Counted from the first letter of the stretch, positions 15,725 to 25,252 are shown. The stretch is 38,868 nucleotides of DNA from Natrialba chahannaoensis JCM 10990 (GCF_000337135.1 NZ_AOIN01000063.1:1-38868), one strand, 5' to 3'. Notes: a model not told the origin generated them from the sequence alone. Translations and numbers: made by a program.

Positions 15725-17245
15725 TCAGCGCCTAACGTCCTCGAGTACCTTCCAGACCTGTCGGATCACAATCGTACAGTCGAACCAGATCGACTGTTTG
15801 CGGATGTACTCGAGATCGTATCGAAGTTTCATATTCGGGTCGGTGCTCTTTGCGTCGTTGATCTGGGCGAGTCCGGTGAGTCCTGGTTTGACGAACCAGC
15901 GCTTTCGCCAGGCGGGAACGTCCTGTTCGAGCAGCGGTTCTTCGCTGGTCCAGACTGCACGCGGGCCGACGACGCTCATTTCGCCGAGCAGGATCGACCA
16001 CAGCTGTGGCAGTTCGTCGAGATGTGTCTTCCGGAGCACGCGCCCGATTCGCGTGATTCGGTCGTTGTCCTCGTCGTTGGTCGGTGTCGCGGATTCGCCT
16101 TCGGGAACCATCGTTCGGAACTTGTAGATCGGGAACGTCTCACCGAAGCCAGCGGTTCGGTGCTGGCTGTATAGCACCGGCCCGTCGCTGTCGAGTTTGA
16201 TCGCGAGTGCGATCACGAGCATGAGCGGTGCGAACGCGAGCAACCCGACGGCGGCAAAGCAGACGTCGAAGACGCGCTTGAAGAAGTGATCGAACGGGTC
16301 CCACGGTTCGAGGTCGACATCGACCAGCGTATCGACAGCACCGTTCGCGACCAGCACGCTATCGGCGTACTTGCGGTGGACCTTCGCCCGAACGCCGTGT
16401 TCGTGGCAGGCATCGAGTGCGCCGAAGAATTCGGCGCGGTCGGGTTGCTGGAAGGCAAGGACGACAGTGTCTATGTCGTACTCAATCAACACGTCCTCGA
16501 GTCGTGAGAGGCCGCCGAGTCGAGAGAGTGAGTCGACGGTGCCGTGGTCATCGTGACGCAGTGTGTCGGCGTTTGGAGCTGTTCCGTCGGATGAGTCCCC
16601 ATTTGGATCGTGGCTGTGGCCGTAGTCGCCGGTGTGCTGATTCGCTGATTCTTCGACGACCATCCCACCGTCAGTCCGCAGGTGAGAGTCGACCGTTCGT
16701 TCGTCAAACGAGAACGCCGCCACCGTCGACGGACAGAGGTAGCCAAGCACCGGCGCATCGATTTCGGGAGCGACGCGTTCGATCTGGCCGAGGTCGTCAC
16801 CGACGATGAGCGTCCGCGAAGCGATCGTCCCCGGGTGACGACGAATAACAAGGAACAACAGCGGAATCGCCACTAGAAGCACGCCTGCAATCATCGTAAG
16901 CGTCGCTCGCGGCAGGCGATGTGACCACTTGAAGTAGCCAAGTGCCGCGAGTGCAAGCATTGCGACGACGACGCGTTTCTGGGCGAAAAGCACCAGGTCG
17001 AGCGTCCGCCGTGGCTGGGGTTTATACAATGGGATCAGACAACCGACGACAGCGAGCACGCTTAATACAATCGCCCAGTACAGCGACGAGCCGGAGAGGA
17101 CAGTAACCTCGAGCCGGTTGAACAGCGGTACGTACGTCGTAAAGAGGGACTGCAAAACGGGGTGGTTTGCAGCGAGCACGGCAGTGATCGTCACCGCGAT
17201 CACGCCAAGAACGCTTCCGATTCGAAACCGCCACCCTGTCAACAT
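15725..17245 (-). CDS. Polyprenyl-phosphate sugar-1-phosphate transferase (exopolysaccharide/glycan initiation)
   Basis: 506 residues. Four N-terminal helices (about 10-26, 56-75, 92-106 and 117-135) are followed by a cytosolic region starting RTLIVGDD. It carries a His/Asp/Thr-rich segment at about 200-240. The catalytic domain starts at about 322 with FKRVFDVCFA and the helix 330-350. It carries PIYKFRTM at 372-379, THLDELPQLWSIL at 407-419, VGPRA at 426-430 and KPGLTGLAQI at 453-462. These are hallmarks of the WbaP/PglC-like bacterial sugar transferase family, which loads a sugar phosphate onto a lipid carrier at the start of glycan synthesis. In haloarchaea such enzymes act in surface glycan or exopolysaccharide pathways. 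No other glycosyltransferase genes are nearby. A TATA box is seen 27-34 bp upstream. Confidence 0.92.
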   Translation of the reverse strand: MLTGWRFRIGSVLGVIAVTITAVLAANHPVLQSLFTTYVPLFNRLEVTVLSGSSLYWAIVLSVLAVVGCLIPLYKPQPRRTLDLVLFAQKRVVVAMLALAALGYFKWSHRLPRATLTMIAGVLLVAIPLLFLVIRRHPGTIASRTLIVGDDLGQIERVAPEIDAPVLGYLCPSTVAAFSFDERTVDSHLRTDGGMVVEESANQHTGDYGHSHDPNGDSSDGTAPNADTLRHDDHGTVDSLSRLGGLSRLEDVLIEYDIDTVVLAFQQPDRAEFFGALDACHEHGVRAKVHRKYADSVLVANGAVDTLVDVDLEPWDPFDHFFKRVFDVCFAAVGLLAFAPLMLVIALAIKLDSDGPVLYSQHRTAGFGETFPIYKFRTMVPEGESATPTNDEDNDRITRIGRVLRKTHLDELPQLWSILLGEMSVVGPRAVWTSEEPLLEQDVPAWRKRWFVKPGLTGLAQINDAKSTDPNMKLRYDLEYIRKQSIWFDCTIVIRQVWKVLEDVRR

Positions 17246-17271
17246 TCGTTACGACTTACGACTGGGCGTCG

Positions 17272-17280
17272 GCATAAAGT
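17272..17280 (-). promoter_or_regulatory. TATA box of the sugar transferase gene
   Basis: Read on the minus strand it is ACTTTATGC, centred about 31 bp before the ATG at 17245, the spacing of leaderless haloarchaeal promoters. Confidence 0.5.
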
Positions 17281-17411
17281 TGTTGAATATATCATCATCT
17301 GGCAACGTCTTTCGGTCGAAGAATATCCGAATACGGCCGGCAGCGTTATTATGTCGTACCGATCTGAGTGGCTCGGGATTGTAACGTTACTTCTGTCTGA
17401 CTAGTTCGTGC

Positions 17412-18209
17412 CTAGAACGGGAACAGCGAGTCGGCGTCCGGGTCCCGCTCGAGTAGCTCGATCTCGTGGCCGTCCTGATCCTTCGTGAAGGCGTACATGT
17501 TGTCGTTGCTCTCGGGATCGCGGTAATCCGGTGCCTCACGAGTCAGCAACTGGTCCCAGTCCTCCTTGAGGTCGTCGACGCGAACGCAGAGGTGTCCCCA
17601 GGCGTCGCCCATATCATAGCTCCGGCCGTCGTAGTTGTAGGTGAGCTCAAGTGCCATTTCCTCGGATGCGGCATCCTCGGGTTTCATAAAGTAGTTCGAG
17701 AACGTGTCCGCCTCCCAGCGGCCAGTGTGTTCGTACTCGAACTTGCGGGTCCAGTAGCCAAGCGCTTCGTCTGCGTCTTCGACCCGGACCATCGTATGGT
17801 CGAGCGACCAGAGCGCACCCTCGTCGGGGTCGCGCTGGACAATTTCGACCTCGTGGCCGTCTGGGTCCTTCACGAACGCGTAGCGACCGCCACAGGACTC
17901 GGGGTCGCGGTAGTCCTCGACACCCTCGTCCATAAGCTGTTGGTAGTAGTCCTCGAGTTCCCCCTCGGGAACGCGGACGGCGATGTGCCCCCAGGCGTCG
18001 CCGACTTTGAGGTCGTCCTCGCCCTCGTTGTGGGTGAGTTCGAGTAGCGCACCGTCCTCGTGCATGTTTTCGGGGCCGAGGTAGACGATGGTGAAGCCGT
18101 CACCCTCGTAGCGATCTTTTTCCTCGTACTCGAGATGCGTCTGGTACCACTCGAGTGACTCCTCGAGATTTGCGACACGAAGCATCACGTGGTCAAGCGT
18201 TCCGCCCAT
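17412..18209 (-). CDS. Two-domain VOC (glyoxalase-like) protein
   Basis: 265 residues from the ATG at 18207-18209 (MGGTLDHVML); a start at 18236 would add nine non-family residues. Two VOC domains lie in tandem. Domain 1 has His7, Glu57, His75 and Glu122, and domain 2 has His138, Glu188, His206 and Glu251. Both keep the HEHE metal set of glyoxalase I, so both could be active. The repeated phrases GDAWGH, YRDPES and DGHE show the duplication. It may detoxify methylglyoxal as a lactoyl-thiol lyase; haloarchaea use gamma-glutamylcysteine in place of glutathione (established), so the thiol cofactor is uncertain. A dioxygenase role is the alternative. Confidence 0.88.
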   Translation of the reverse strand: MGGTLDHVMLRVANLEESLEWYQTHLEYEEKDRYEGDGFTIVYLGPENMHEDGALLELTHNEGEDDLKVGDAWGHIAVRVPEGELEDYYQQLMDEGVEDYRDPESCGGRYAFVKDPDGHEVEIVQRDPDEGALWSLDHTMVRVEDADEALGYWTRKFEYEHTGRWEADTFSNYFMKPEDAASEEMALELTYNYDGRSYDMGDAWGHLCVRVDDLKEDWDQLLTREAPDYRDPESNDNMYAFTKDQDGHEIELLERDPDADSLFPF

Positions 18210-18266
18210 AGGCGATCGAACGCCGGGAGCCAGCAAAAGGATGACGAAGGCGACGGTCTGTTCAGC

Positions 18267-18287
18267 GGTCAGGGGTCAGGGGTCAGG
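18267..18287. repeat. Heptamer tandem repeat (GGTCAGG, three copies)
   Basis: GGTCAGG occurs three times in a row with no mismatch. It lies 45 bp beyond the stop codon of the NhaC gene and 57 bp upstream of the VOC gene start. Confidence 0.8.
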
Positions 18288-18332
18288 TGATCGGCAGTGT
18301 GATCGGTGGTGAAGCCGATCTACAGGTGGCGA

Positions 18333-20048
18333 TCAGTCCTCGTTACCGTGGGCAGAACTGACATCGGTGTCGCGGGTGACGGCCGAGGCCTTCGGGTCGA
18401 CACCGCGACGGAGTCCGTCGAGTTCTGACAGGGCGTAGACCAGTCCGACGAGGAGGACGACGCCAATTGGGAGGAAGACGACAGGTGGCACCGAGAGATA
18501 GCCGTAGAGGAGGTAGCAGATGACGGCGACGAACATGACCGTGACAGCGTAGTACATCTGCGTTCGGATGTGGTCGATGAGATCCGCGCCGGTAAACGTC
18601 GATGAGAGCACGGAGGTGTCCGAGATCGGCGACGTGTGATCGCCGAAGATGGCACCGGAGAACACCGCGCCGACGATGACTGGCATCAGTTCGAAGGTGC
18701 CAGAGAGGTTGTAAGCAACCGAGATGGCAATTGGTGTCACAATTCCCATCGTCGCCCATGACGACCCCATCGTGAACGCAACGAAGGCAGCCACGAAGAG
18801 GACGACGATCGGCAGGAGTTCAGGTGAAATAACGCCCTCGGCGACGCCTGCCACGTAGTCACCAGTTCCGAGATCCTCCGCAACGGCACTGATCGCCCAG
18901 GCGAGGATGAGGACTGTCACTGCGGTCAGCATGAGTTCAAACCCTTCGAGCACCGTCTCGACGCTGTCGTCGAGATCGAAGAGGTCGTACGCGAGTCCGA
19001 TGATGATTGCCGTCGCGACCATGGCGAACGATCCCCAGACGAGCGCGGCGGCAAAGTCGCCGGCACCGACGATGTCGACGAGAATGTTACTAATACTCGA
19101 GAGAATCTCGAGGAAGCTCTCGCCCTCGATAGCCGCAAAGAGAGACGTTGGTTCACCGGCCTCAGCCTGGCTAGCGGTCCAGTCCTGATATCCCGTCCAG
19201 AACGCGCCAGCGAGCGTAATCGCAATGAGAGTCACGATCGGTGCGAAGAACGTCCGAAGCATCGGCTTTTGCTCGATCGGTTCGCGAAGGTCCTCTTCGA
19301 CCTCCTGCAGCGGTTGGGCGTCGTCCCGGTTAACTTTCCCCGTCTGCCATGAACGGTGTTCTGCGGTAAGCATCTCCCCATAGTCGCGTCTCGAGAGGAC
19401 GATAACGCCAACCATCACGATCGCGAGCAGCGAGTAGATGTTGAACGGAATCGAACCGACGAACGTTTCGAAGACGCCTGGGACGTCTCCCGCAGCAACG
19501 TCGAGGTCATCATCGTCGACGAGGCTCTCGTACCCCTCGTCGATCATCGACAGCTGAAACGCGACCCAACTCGAGAGCCCGATGGTTGCGACCGGCGCGG
19601 CAGTCGAGTCCACGATATAGGAGAGTTTCTCGCGCGAGATCCGCATTTGATCGGAGATTTCGCGCATCGTGTTGCCGACGATCGCCGTGTTTGCGTAGTC
19701 GTCGAAGAACAGGAGCATCCCGAGAATCCACGTGGTAAGTCCGGTGGTTCGCTGGGTCTGCAGCCGCTCTGTCGCCCAGTTTCGAACCGCCGTTGCGCCA
19801 CCGAGACGCCAGATGAGTGCCACACCAGAACCAAGCAACAGTGTGAAGACCAGGATCTGGGCGTGGAATACATCACCAATCGAGCCGGTAATCCAATCGA
19901 ACGTTTGTCCAATTCCATGGGTTCCCGTTGCGATGATGCCGCCCGACCAGATCCCGACAAACAACGACAGAATCGGTCGTCGTGTCACGATCGCGAGTGC
20001 GATCGCGAGTAGCGGCGGAACAAGTGATATCGCACCAAAATCCGACAT
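18333..20048 (-). CDS. nhaC: NhaC-family Na+/H+ antiporter (first copy)
   Basis: 571 residues with about 11-12 hydrophobic helices. Typical NhaC family phrases are SLFVGIWSGGIIATG, LLFFDDYANTAIVGNTMREISDQ at about 112-134, YIVDSTAAPVATIGLSSWVAFQLS, FTMGSSWATMGIVTPIAI and GAIFGDHTSPISDTSVLSST, which hold charged and polar residues inside the membrane. A cytosolic loop at about 240-260 is acidic. It should exchange Na+ for H+ at the cytoplasmic membrane. Some family members instead move amino or organic acids, so the substrate is not certain. A minus-strand TTATCTA at about 20070-20076, 22-28 bp before the ATG, may be its TATA box. The 223 bp upstream hold no other feature I can name. Confidence 0.92.
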   Translation of the reverse strand: MSDFGAISLVPPLLAIALAIVTRRPILSLFVGIWSGGIIATGTHGIGQTFDWITGSIGDVFHAQILVFTLLLGSGVALIWRLGGATAVRNWATERLQTQRTTGLTTWILGMLLFFDDYANTAIVGNTMREISDQMRISREKLSYIVDSTAAPVATIGLSSWVAFQLSMIDEGYESLVDDDDLDVAAGDVPGVFETFVGSIPFNIYSLLAIVMVGVIVLSRRDYGEMLTAEHRSWQTGKVNRDDAQPLQEVEEDLREPIEQKPMLRTFFAPIVTLIAITLAGAFWTGYQDWTASQAEAGEPTSLFAAIEGESFLEILSSISNILVDIVGAGDFAAALVWGSFAMVATAIIIGLAYDLFDLDDSVETVLEGFELMLTAVTVLILAWAISAVAEDLGTGDYVAGVAEGVISPELLPIVVLFVAAFVAFTMGSSWATMGIVTPIAISVAYNLSGTFELMPVIVGAVFSGAIFGDHTSPISDTSVLSSTFTGADLIDHIRTQMYYAVTVMFVAVICYLLYGYLSVPPVVFLPIGVVLLVGLVYALSELDGLRRGVDPKASAVTRDTDVSSAHGNED

Positions 20049-20271
20049 GCGTCACTATTTGCCAGGAGGGTAGATAACCCTGATCATTCGATCTTTTCGT
20101 CCCATATCCAATTATATTCACAATTGCCAGTTCCTTGTCTATCCCTCACACCACTGTATGCTATCTATCGCAACTCACCCGCTCGTGTGCATTCGATAAG
20201 AACTGCTCAGTCGCGATGCTACCCGAATACTGGTTGTGAATCTGAATGCGAGGGGACTCAATAGTGTTCCG

Positions 20272-21384
20272 TCAGCGGCGCAAAATTAACTTCAGCACGT
20301 CCTCGTCCTCGAGTACGTGTTCCTCGCCGACCTGCTGTTCGTCGTGGGTTGCACTGGGACCACTGACGCGGGCGAAGCGGAACCGTTCTTCCATCTCTCC
20401 GCCGAGTTTCGCGATTGCCTCACCGACCGTCGACCCGCGCTCGATGACAAGCGGTTCCTCCCAGTCGACGCCGCGACCGGGTTTATCCATGTAGACGCGG
20501 ATGAGGTCGAGATTGTTCCAGATCCGATCCTTGAGCGCCTCGAGTCCTTTCTCGATTTCGGCGCTGATGAACGTCACCTCTTCGGGATCGAGATCACGCT
20601 CGCGAAGCTGTTCGTCGACCGTTTCCTTGTAGTCGGGTTCGATAAGGTCGACTTTGTTGACGCACGTGATCGAGGGGATGTACTCGCGGTTGTCCATCAG
20701 CCCGTCGATCAGCCGGTCGATAGAGACGTTCTCCTGGAGATTCAGGTCGGCGTTGACGTAGCCCTGGTCGCGGAGAACGTCCGAAATCGTCTCCTCGTCT
20801 AAGTCCTGCTCGGTGCTCGAGGTGATCTTGATCCCGTCTTTGATCTTCGGCCGGACCGTCACGCCCGGCGGCTCCTGGTCGACGCGGATGTTGATATCGT
20901 ACAGCTCCTCCTGCAAGCGGTCGTACTGCTCGATTTCGAACACCGACAGCACGTACACGATCAGATCGGCATTTCGAACGACCGCGAGCACTTGCTTGCC
21001 GTCGCCACGCCCTGTTGCTGCGCCTTCGATCAGCCCGGGTACGTCCAGCATCTGGATGTTCGCCCCACGGTGGCTGAGCATGCCGGGGTTCACGTCGAGC
21101 GTCGTGAACTCGTAGGACCCCGTCTCGCTCTCCGCGTTGGTCATCGAGTTCAACAGCGACGACTTCCCAACGCTCGGGAAGCCGACCAGCGCGATCGTGG
21201 CGTCGCCGTGCTTCTCGACGGAGTAGCCACCGCCACCACCCGAGCCGGACTGTTGCTTCTCGAACTTCTCTTTTTTCTCGGCGAGCTTGGACTTCAGCCG
21301 ACCGATATGGGCTTCGGTCGACTTGTTGTAGGGCGTGTTGGCGATTTCGTCCTCGATCTCCTGGATGTCCTCCTCGAGCCCCAT
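20272..21384 (-). CDS. Drg-type (OBG superfamily) GTP-binding protein
   Basis: 370 residues. A helical, Lys/Glu-rich N-terminus (about 1-45) leads via a Gly run (48-53) into the G domain. Motifs are GFPSVGKSS at 68-76 (G1), DVPGLIEG at 114-121 (G3), NKVD at 243-246 (G4) and SAE at 274-276 (G5). The S5D2L-like insertion lies between G3 and G4. A TGS domain at about 295-370 includes VIERGSTVGEAIAKLGGE and EDEDVLKLILRR. All archaea and eukaryotes carry Drg proteins; they bind ribosomes and help translation under stress. Length and domain order are normal. It is a housekeeping gene, divergent to the small gene at 21548. Confidence 0.96.
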   Translation of the reverse strand: MGLEEDIQEIEDEIANTPYNKSTEAHIGRLKSKLAEKKEKFEKQQSGSGGGGGYSVEKHGDATIALVGFPSVGKSSLLNSMTNAESETGSYEFTTLDVNPGMLSHRGANIQMLDVPGLIEGAATGRGDGKQVLAVVRNADLIVYVLSVFEIEQYDRLQEELYDINIRVDQEPPGVTVRPKIKDGIKITSSTEQDLDEETISDVLRDQGYVNADLNLQENVSIDRLIDGLMDNREYIPSITCVNKVDLIEPDYKETVDEQLRERDLDPEEVTFISAEIEKGLEALKDRIWNNLDLIRVYMDKPGRGVDWEEPLVIERGSTVGEAIAKLGGEMEERFRFARVSGPSATHDEQQVGEEHVLEDEDVLKLILRR

Positions 21385-21547
21385 TTGTCTATACCCAGCC
21401 GGTCGTCCCGAAAAACCCTTTCCATGCGAGGGAACGGCGAGCCGCGTTCGAGGCTCCCCTCCTCTCCGCTGTTCGCTGTCGTATTACCAATACGAACGGA
21501 ATTTCGACACAGATAAACAGCGCTGGGTAAAATCGAAGCGTAAGCAG

Positions 21548-21751
21548 ATGCCAGATCCGACACGGCTGCGTGACAGTACGCAAATCGTCCTCCCGGCCGA
21601 GGCTGTCGAGAGTCTCGAGCCACAGCTCACCGAAGAGTTTACCGTTACAGTAGTTTCGGAGGGCGACAGCTACTGTCGAATCATCGGCAGTCCGGTCGAG
21701 ATCAAGGCCGTCAGCGAGTTCCTGGCTCGACGTGGCGTGAGTGTTCCGTAG
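21548..21751 (+). CDS. Small haloarchaeal conserved protein (VNG_1110C-like)
   Basis: 67 residues from the ATG at 21548 (MPDPTRLRDSTQIVLP). The frame is open further upstream to 21335, but that part overlaps the Drg gene and its promoter. EEFTVTVVSEGDSYCRIIGSPVEIKAVSEFLARRGVSVP suggests a beta-beta-alpha fold with a KH-like feel (IIGSPVEIKAVSEFL). From memory it matches a short haloarchaeal family annotated VNG_1110C; function unknown. It is divergent to drg, so a shared translation-related role is possible. A GTAAAAT at about 21527-21533 lies upstream. Confidence 0.75.
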   Translation: MPDPTRLRDSTQIVLPAEAVESLEPQLTEEFTVTVVSEGDSYCRIIGSPVEIKAVSEFLARRGVSVP

Positions 21752-21804
21752 GTTGGTTTCGGCGCGTTGTGAGTTAGTTGGCGGTGGCGACGCTACACCA
21801 CATA

Positions 21805-21824
21805 CCCAGCCCAACCCAACCCAA
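21805..21824. repeat. Pentamer tandem repeat (CCCAA)
   Basis: CCCAG is followed by CCCAA three times. It lies in the 84-bp gap between two convergent genes (stops at 21751 and 21836). Confidence 0.7.
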
Positions 21825-21835
21825 CACTCTCCACT

Positions 21836-22051
21836 TCATTCTCCACCCCGCACCCCACGAATCTCTCGTCTGAGCGACACGAGCAGAATCCCCACAAGAA
21901 GTCCGATTCCAAACCCCGGAAAAAAGTTCTCGGTCCCACTCACCGCTGCGAGTCCAACGCCACCGACCAGCGGCGGAACGAGCAGCGCTGCCAGCAGCTC
22001 GAACGCGAATACACCCGGCGGCTTGGGGTCCGTACTCGTCGACAGTCCCAT
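21836..22051 (-). CDS. Small membrane protein, unknown
   Basis: 71 residues. Two hydrophobic helices (FAFELLAALLVPPLVGGVGLAAV and FFPGFGIGLLVGILLVSL) are joined by SGTEN and end in RREIRGVRGGE, so both ends are probably cytosolic. I know no function. Composition and codon use are like the neighbours. It lies 65 bp downstream of the tiaS stop on the same strand. Confidence 0.7.
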   Translation of the reverse strand: MGLSTSTDPKPPGVFAFELLAALLVPPLVGGVGLAAVSGTENFFPGFGIGLLVGILLVSLRREIRGVRGGE

Positions 22052-22116
22052 AGCGGCTGCACGAGGGCGGGAGCAAAGAAGCTATGTCGCATTCCGCTGA
22101 CTCCTCCCTCCGCTAC

Positions 22117-23490
22117 CTAGCGTTCCGGATGCACCGGCCCGTCGAACCCACCCCGAACCAGCGGCTTCGCAATGTGTCTGCGTGCACACGGTGGCACCTC
22201 ATACCAGCCCAACTCGAGTACCCGCTCGATCTCAGTGCGTTCCTTTCCGGGTGCGTCGGTTCCACAGTCTCGACAGCGATAGCCCTGGTCGCGGCCGGCG
22301 CTCTCCATCGTCCGCTCGCAGTCGGGACAGGTTGGCGTTACGAGTTCGGTGGTGTCGAGGTCACGGATGGCGACCTTCTCGAGTTTGAGCGTGCCGCCGG
22401 CGAGTTCCCCACAGACGGTGAGGTGGTCGCCGGGTCGCAGTGCGCGAACGTGGTCGCGAAAGCGTTTGGTGGGTTCGAAGGCGGCACAGGAGAGGGGTGA
22501 CGGTGAGCTAGCGGTGCTATCCGGATCGCCGACTGCCACACCCTCCGGCGCAACGTCGACGAAGACGTGGCCGCCGCGTCGCGTCTCCGGCTCGGAGACA
22601 ACTCGTGCGTCGAGTCGGTAGGCGCGGCCGTCCTGCAGGGTGGTCGCGCTCGTTGTACCGGCACCCGACCCAGTAGTCCCCGAATCACTGTCAGCTCCCA
22701 CAGCCACATCTCGTAAATGCACATCCGTTCCTTGATTCGTCACGAACAGGTGACTCGAGTACACCGGCTCGCTGTCAATCTGTGCGGCGACGCAGCGGAC
22801 GGCCTCGGGGTCGTCGCCACGGATTCCGTGGAGAATTGGTCCCGGTGTGTGGGGTACGCAGACAGTTTCGTTCTCGCCGCGGTCGACGGTGTCCCACACC
22901 CCGGGATAGCCGGATTCTGCGGCCGCGAAGACGCTGTCGTGGTCGACCTCGCGCGGCGTTCCCCAGCGCTCGGGTTCACGGTAGGAGATCTGTTCGTATG
23001 TCCAGTCGGAGAGTGCGCGCCAGGCCCCGATGGCGGCCAGCGCACCGATTCGCCCACGGCCGTTCCCCGCGTACCAGGATCGGTAGCCGTAGTTGTCGAT
23101 CAGGGACTCAGCCGCAGCGCGTGAAAGGTGATCGCGGATCGCGCGCGTCGAAAATTGGGCGACAGACGCTGGAAGTGCGTCGCCAGCGTCGGGATCGATA
23201 TCTGCAACCACCACTCCCGGGTTGGTCCGTTCGTCGCGCGTTTCTGCGAGGGACTCGAGTACCTCCCGTGAAATCTCAAACGCGTGGGCTGGGTTGCAGT
23301 CGGTGTGGATCGCGAGCGCTGCGTTACCGCGCGTTTTGTACTCGACGGCAGGGTTGAGCCGGACGAGGAGGGTGCGAGCGATCGCGGCGTCACCCTCGCG
23401 ACGCAGCCGCTTTGCAACCCGCGCGGCGACGTAGGTCGTACACATCCCGTGTTTGCGAGAGTCCGTGTCGTCGAGCCCGACGATCGTCAT
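22117..23490 (-). CDS. tiaS: tRNA(Ile2) 2-agmatinylcytidine synthetase
   Basis: 457 residues. The N-terminus MTIVGLDDTDSRKHGMCTTYVAARVAKRL carries the DDTDS signature of the TiaS family. Other family landmarks are VEYKTRGNAALAI, NPGVVVADIDPDAGDALPASV, YGYRSWYAGNGRGRIGALAAIG and THTPGPILHGIRGDDP-type residues near 236-251. An OB-fold region follows. A C-terminal zinc ribbon is visible as CPDCERTM and CRDCGTDAPG (about 394-421). TiaS attaches agmatine to cytidine 34 of the isoleucine tRNA with anticodon CAU, using ATP, so that AUA is read; it is essential in archaea. The segment at about 266-290 is a Gly/Ser/Thr-rich insert. Length is slightly above the usual 420 or so. Confidence 0.96.
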   Translation of the reverse strand: MTIVGLDDTDSRKHGMCTTYVAARVAKRLRREGDAAIARTLLVRLNPAVEYKTRGNAALAIHTDCNPAHAFEISREVLESLAETRDERTNPGVVVADIDPDAGDALPASVAQFSTRAIRDHLSRAAAESLIDNYGYRSWYAGNGRGRIGALAAIGAWRALSDWTYEQISYREPERWGTPREVDHDSVFAAAESGYPGVWDTVDRGENETVCVPHTPGPILHGIRGDDPEAVRCVAAQIDSEPVYSSHLFVTNQGTDVHLRDVAVGADSDSGTTGSGAGTTSATTLQDGRAYRLDARVVSEPETRRGGHVFVDVAPEGVAVGDPDSTASSPSPLSCAAFEPTKRFRDHVRALRPGDHLTVCGELAGGTLKLEKVAIRDLDTTELVTPTCPDCERTMESAGRDQGYRCRDCGTDAPGKERTEIERVLELGWYEVPPCARRHIAKPLVRGGFDGPVHPER

Positions 23491-23618
23491 CAGCGAGTCT
23501 TATGACGGCTGTGAGTAACGCCTTTCGGTGTGCTATCCGTTCCAGTGGACTGCGTCTACCGTAACTGCAGAAGTAGGGCACGATGGGGGACGAACAATTA
23601 TACACGAGTACTGGAGGT

Positions 23619-23628
23619 CTTATATAAG
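23619..23628 (+). promoter_or_regulatory. TATA box (CTTATATAAG) of the HTH regulator gene
   Basis: CTTATATAAG is palindromic and the best TATA match in the window. It would start transcription near 23650 and give a leader of about 67 bases before the ATG at 23717. A GTG at 23639 is in frame but too close to be the leaderless start. Confidence 0.55.
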
Positions 23629-23716
23629 TATTCTGCTGGTGCATCCACCAATCGCGACACCGCAGGTAGCCATCGCGGGGAAACGCTCTTGTATGAGGAA
23701 TCACTTACAACACTCT

Positions 23717-24682
23717 ATGTCCCGCTCCGCACTGGTCGGCAACGTGACCGCGATGTTAGAGGACGCGGGATTCGTCGTCAGTGACCGGTGTGCGATCCGC
23801 CCGAAGAGTTTCGATATCGCCGCGCGTCGTGGCGAGGACCTGTTGCTCGTCAAGATCCACGGTAACATCGACGCGTTCAACGAGGCGACCGGCCACGAGA
23901 TGCGTCGTCTTGGTACCTATCTTCAGGCGACGCCGCTTGTGCTTGGTCTGCGCAGTCGCGACGAGGATCTCAAGCCAGATGTCGTCTACTTTCGTCACGG
24001 CGTTCCGGTCCTGAGTCCCGACACCGCGTACAACCTATTCATCGAGGACGTGCCGCCGCTGATCTACGCCGCCCCCGGCGGGCTCTACGTCAACATTGAC
24101 GGCGACCTGCTCGCGGACGAACGTGAGGATCGCGACTGGAGTCTTGGCCAACTCGCGACCGAACTCGGCGTCTCCCGGCGCACCGTCTCGAAGTACGAAG
24201 ACGGGATGAACGCCTCCGTCGAAGTCGCGATGGCGCTGGAGGACCTGTTCAACGAACCGCTGACGAGTCCCGTCGATGTGCTCGAGGGTGCAGACGATGT
24301 CCACGAGACCGATGACACGCCGGACGACCCCGAGGCCGATCCCGACGACAAACAGGTCGTCGCGGTCCTCACACGGGCCGGCTACAGCGTTCACCCGACG
24401 ATCCGCTCGCCGTTCAAGGCCATCAGTAAGGACGAAGACGACAGCGAGGTCGTCCTCACGGGCCACTCGGAGTTCACCAAGGCCGCTAAGAAGCGCGCCC
24501 GTATCATGAGTTCGATTGGCCAGGTCACCCGCACGCGTTCGGTGTACGTTGTCGACCGCGCCAAACAGGAGTCCGTCGACGGCACGGCGCTCGTCGAACG
24601 CGAGGAACTCGAGAACCTTCGTGATACAGACGAGCTTCGGGACGTGATTCGCGAGCGTGCGGAGCACGAGGAAGCGGCCTGA
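23717..24682 (+). CDS. Archaeal HTH-type (Cro/C1) transcriptional regulator
   Basis: 321 residues from the ATG at 23717 ([19 protein letters not shown]), which is where homologues begin; the frame runs up to 23528. The N-terminal half (about 1-125) reads like a restriction-endonuclease-like or Rad25-type fold: [21 protein letters not shown] has a D-x(n)-E-x-K-like arrangement. The HTH lies at about 137-162 ([23 protein letters not shown]). The C-terminal domain (about 210-305) repeats the first half's start: [24 protein letters not shown], then [20 protein letters not shown]. It is the broadly conserved archaeal regulator family with unknown targets. Confidence 0.9.
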   Translation: MSRSALVGNVTAMLEDAGFVVSDRCAIRPKSFDIAARRGEDLLLVKIHGNIDAFNEATGHEMRRLGTYLQATPLVLGLRSRDEDLKPDVVYFRHGVPVLSPDTAYNLFIEDVPPLIYAAPGGLYVNIDGDLLADEREDRDWSLGQLATELGVSRRTVSKYEDGMNASVEVAMALEDLFNEPLTSPVDVLEGADDVHETDDTPDDPEADPDDKQVVAVLTRAGYSVHPTIRSPFKAISKDEDDSEVVLTGHSEFTKAAKKRARIMSSIGQVTRTRSVYVVDRAKQESVDGTALVEREELENLRDTDELRDVIRERAEHEEAA

Positions 24683-24804
24683 GCACGGCGACTCGTATCG
24701 GTGGATCAGTTTTCGAGACGGGAATGTACGAGAGTCGAACTGCACAACAGCGACGACTCTCTCACGTGCAGTGATCAACGACGAGAATCCGACAGTACAG
24801 CTGG

Positions 24805-25050
24805 TTACGCGTACGTCTCTTCCAAATACTCGACGATATCGTCACTCTCGTGCATCCCCTCGATACCCTGGTCTTCGTCGGTGATGACCGGCACACCCGT
24901 TTGGCCGCTTACTTCCTCGACTTCGGTTCGCTCGCCATGCGACCGTGGCACGTCGATCACGTCGTACTCGAGTTCGAGTTCGTCGAGTTTCGAGCGAACC
25001 TTGACACAGAACGGACAGCCGGGGAGATTGTACAGCGTGATGTCAGCCAT
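24805..25050 (-). CDS. Glutaredoxin-like protein
   Basis: 81 residues: a complete stand-alone glutaredoxin fold. The active site is GCPFC with Cys12 and Cys15. SGQTGVPVITDEDQGIEGMHESDDIVEYLEETYA carries the cis-proline and the usual C-terminal helix. It should reduce disulfides using gamma-glutamylcysteine or a thioredoxin reductase partner. The window also holds a glutaredoxin fused to thioredoxin reductase at 5463, with a CPYC site and low similarity, so the two are not recent duplicates. It is convergent with the HTH regulator gene. Confidence 0.93.
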   Translation of the reverse strand: MADITLYNLPGCPFCVKVRSKLDELELEYDVIDVPRSHGERTEVEEVSGQTGVPVITDEDQGIEGMHESDDIVEYLEETYA

Positions 25051-25220
25051 ACGGAGTGCTAACGGGTGGAGGTGTATGAGCGCACCGGTAGCGGTATCGG
25101 TTCGGGTGCACGGTTCGGTGTAGTAAAATGGGTAAAGGTAACAGAGACGCCGACGATGGTGTCCGCCTTCGGCGTTTACCGGCGGGCGTCTAGCGACGGG
25201 CGTTTAATACAAGTGTTACC

Positions 25221-25252
25221 GTCAGTCGTCAGTCGTCAGCCAGCAGCCATCA
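25221..25252. repeat. Heptamer tandem repeat reaching the NCS2 permease stop
   Basis: GTCAGTC, GTCAGTC, GTCAGCC and AGCAGCC follow each other at 7-bp steps from 25221. The next unit, ATCAGAA, contains the stop codon (TCA on the plus strand, 25250-25252). Confidence 0.8.
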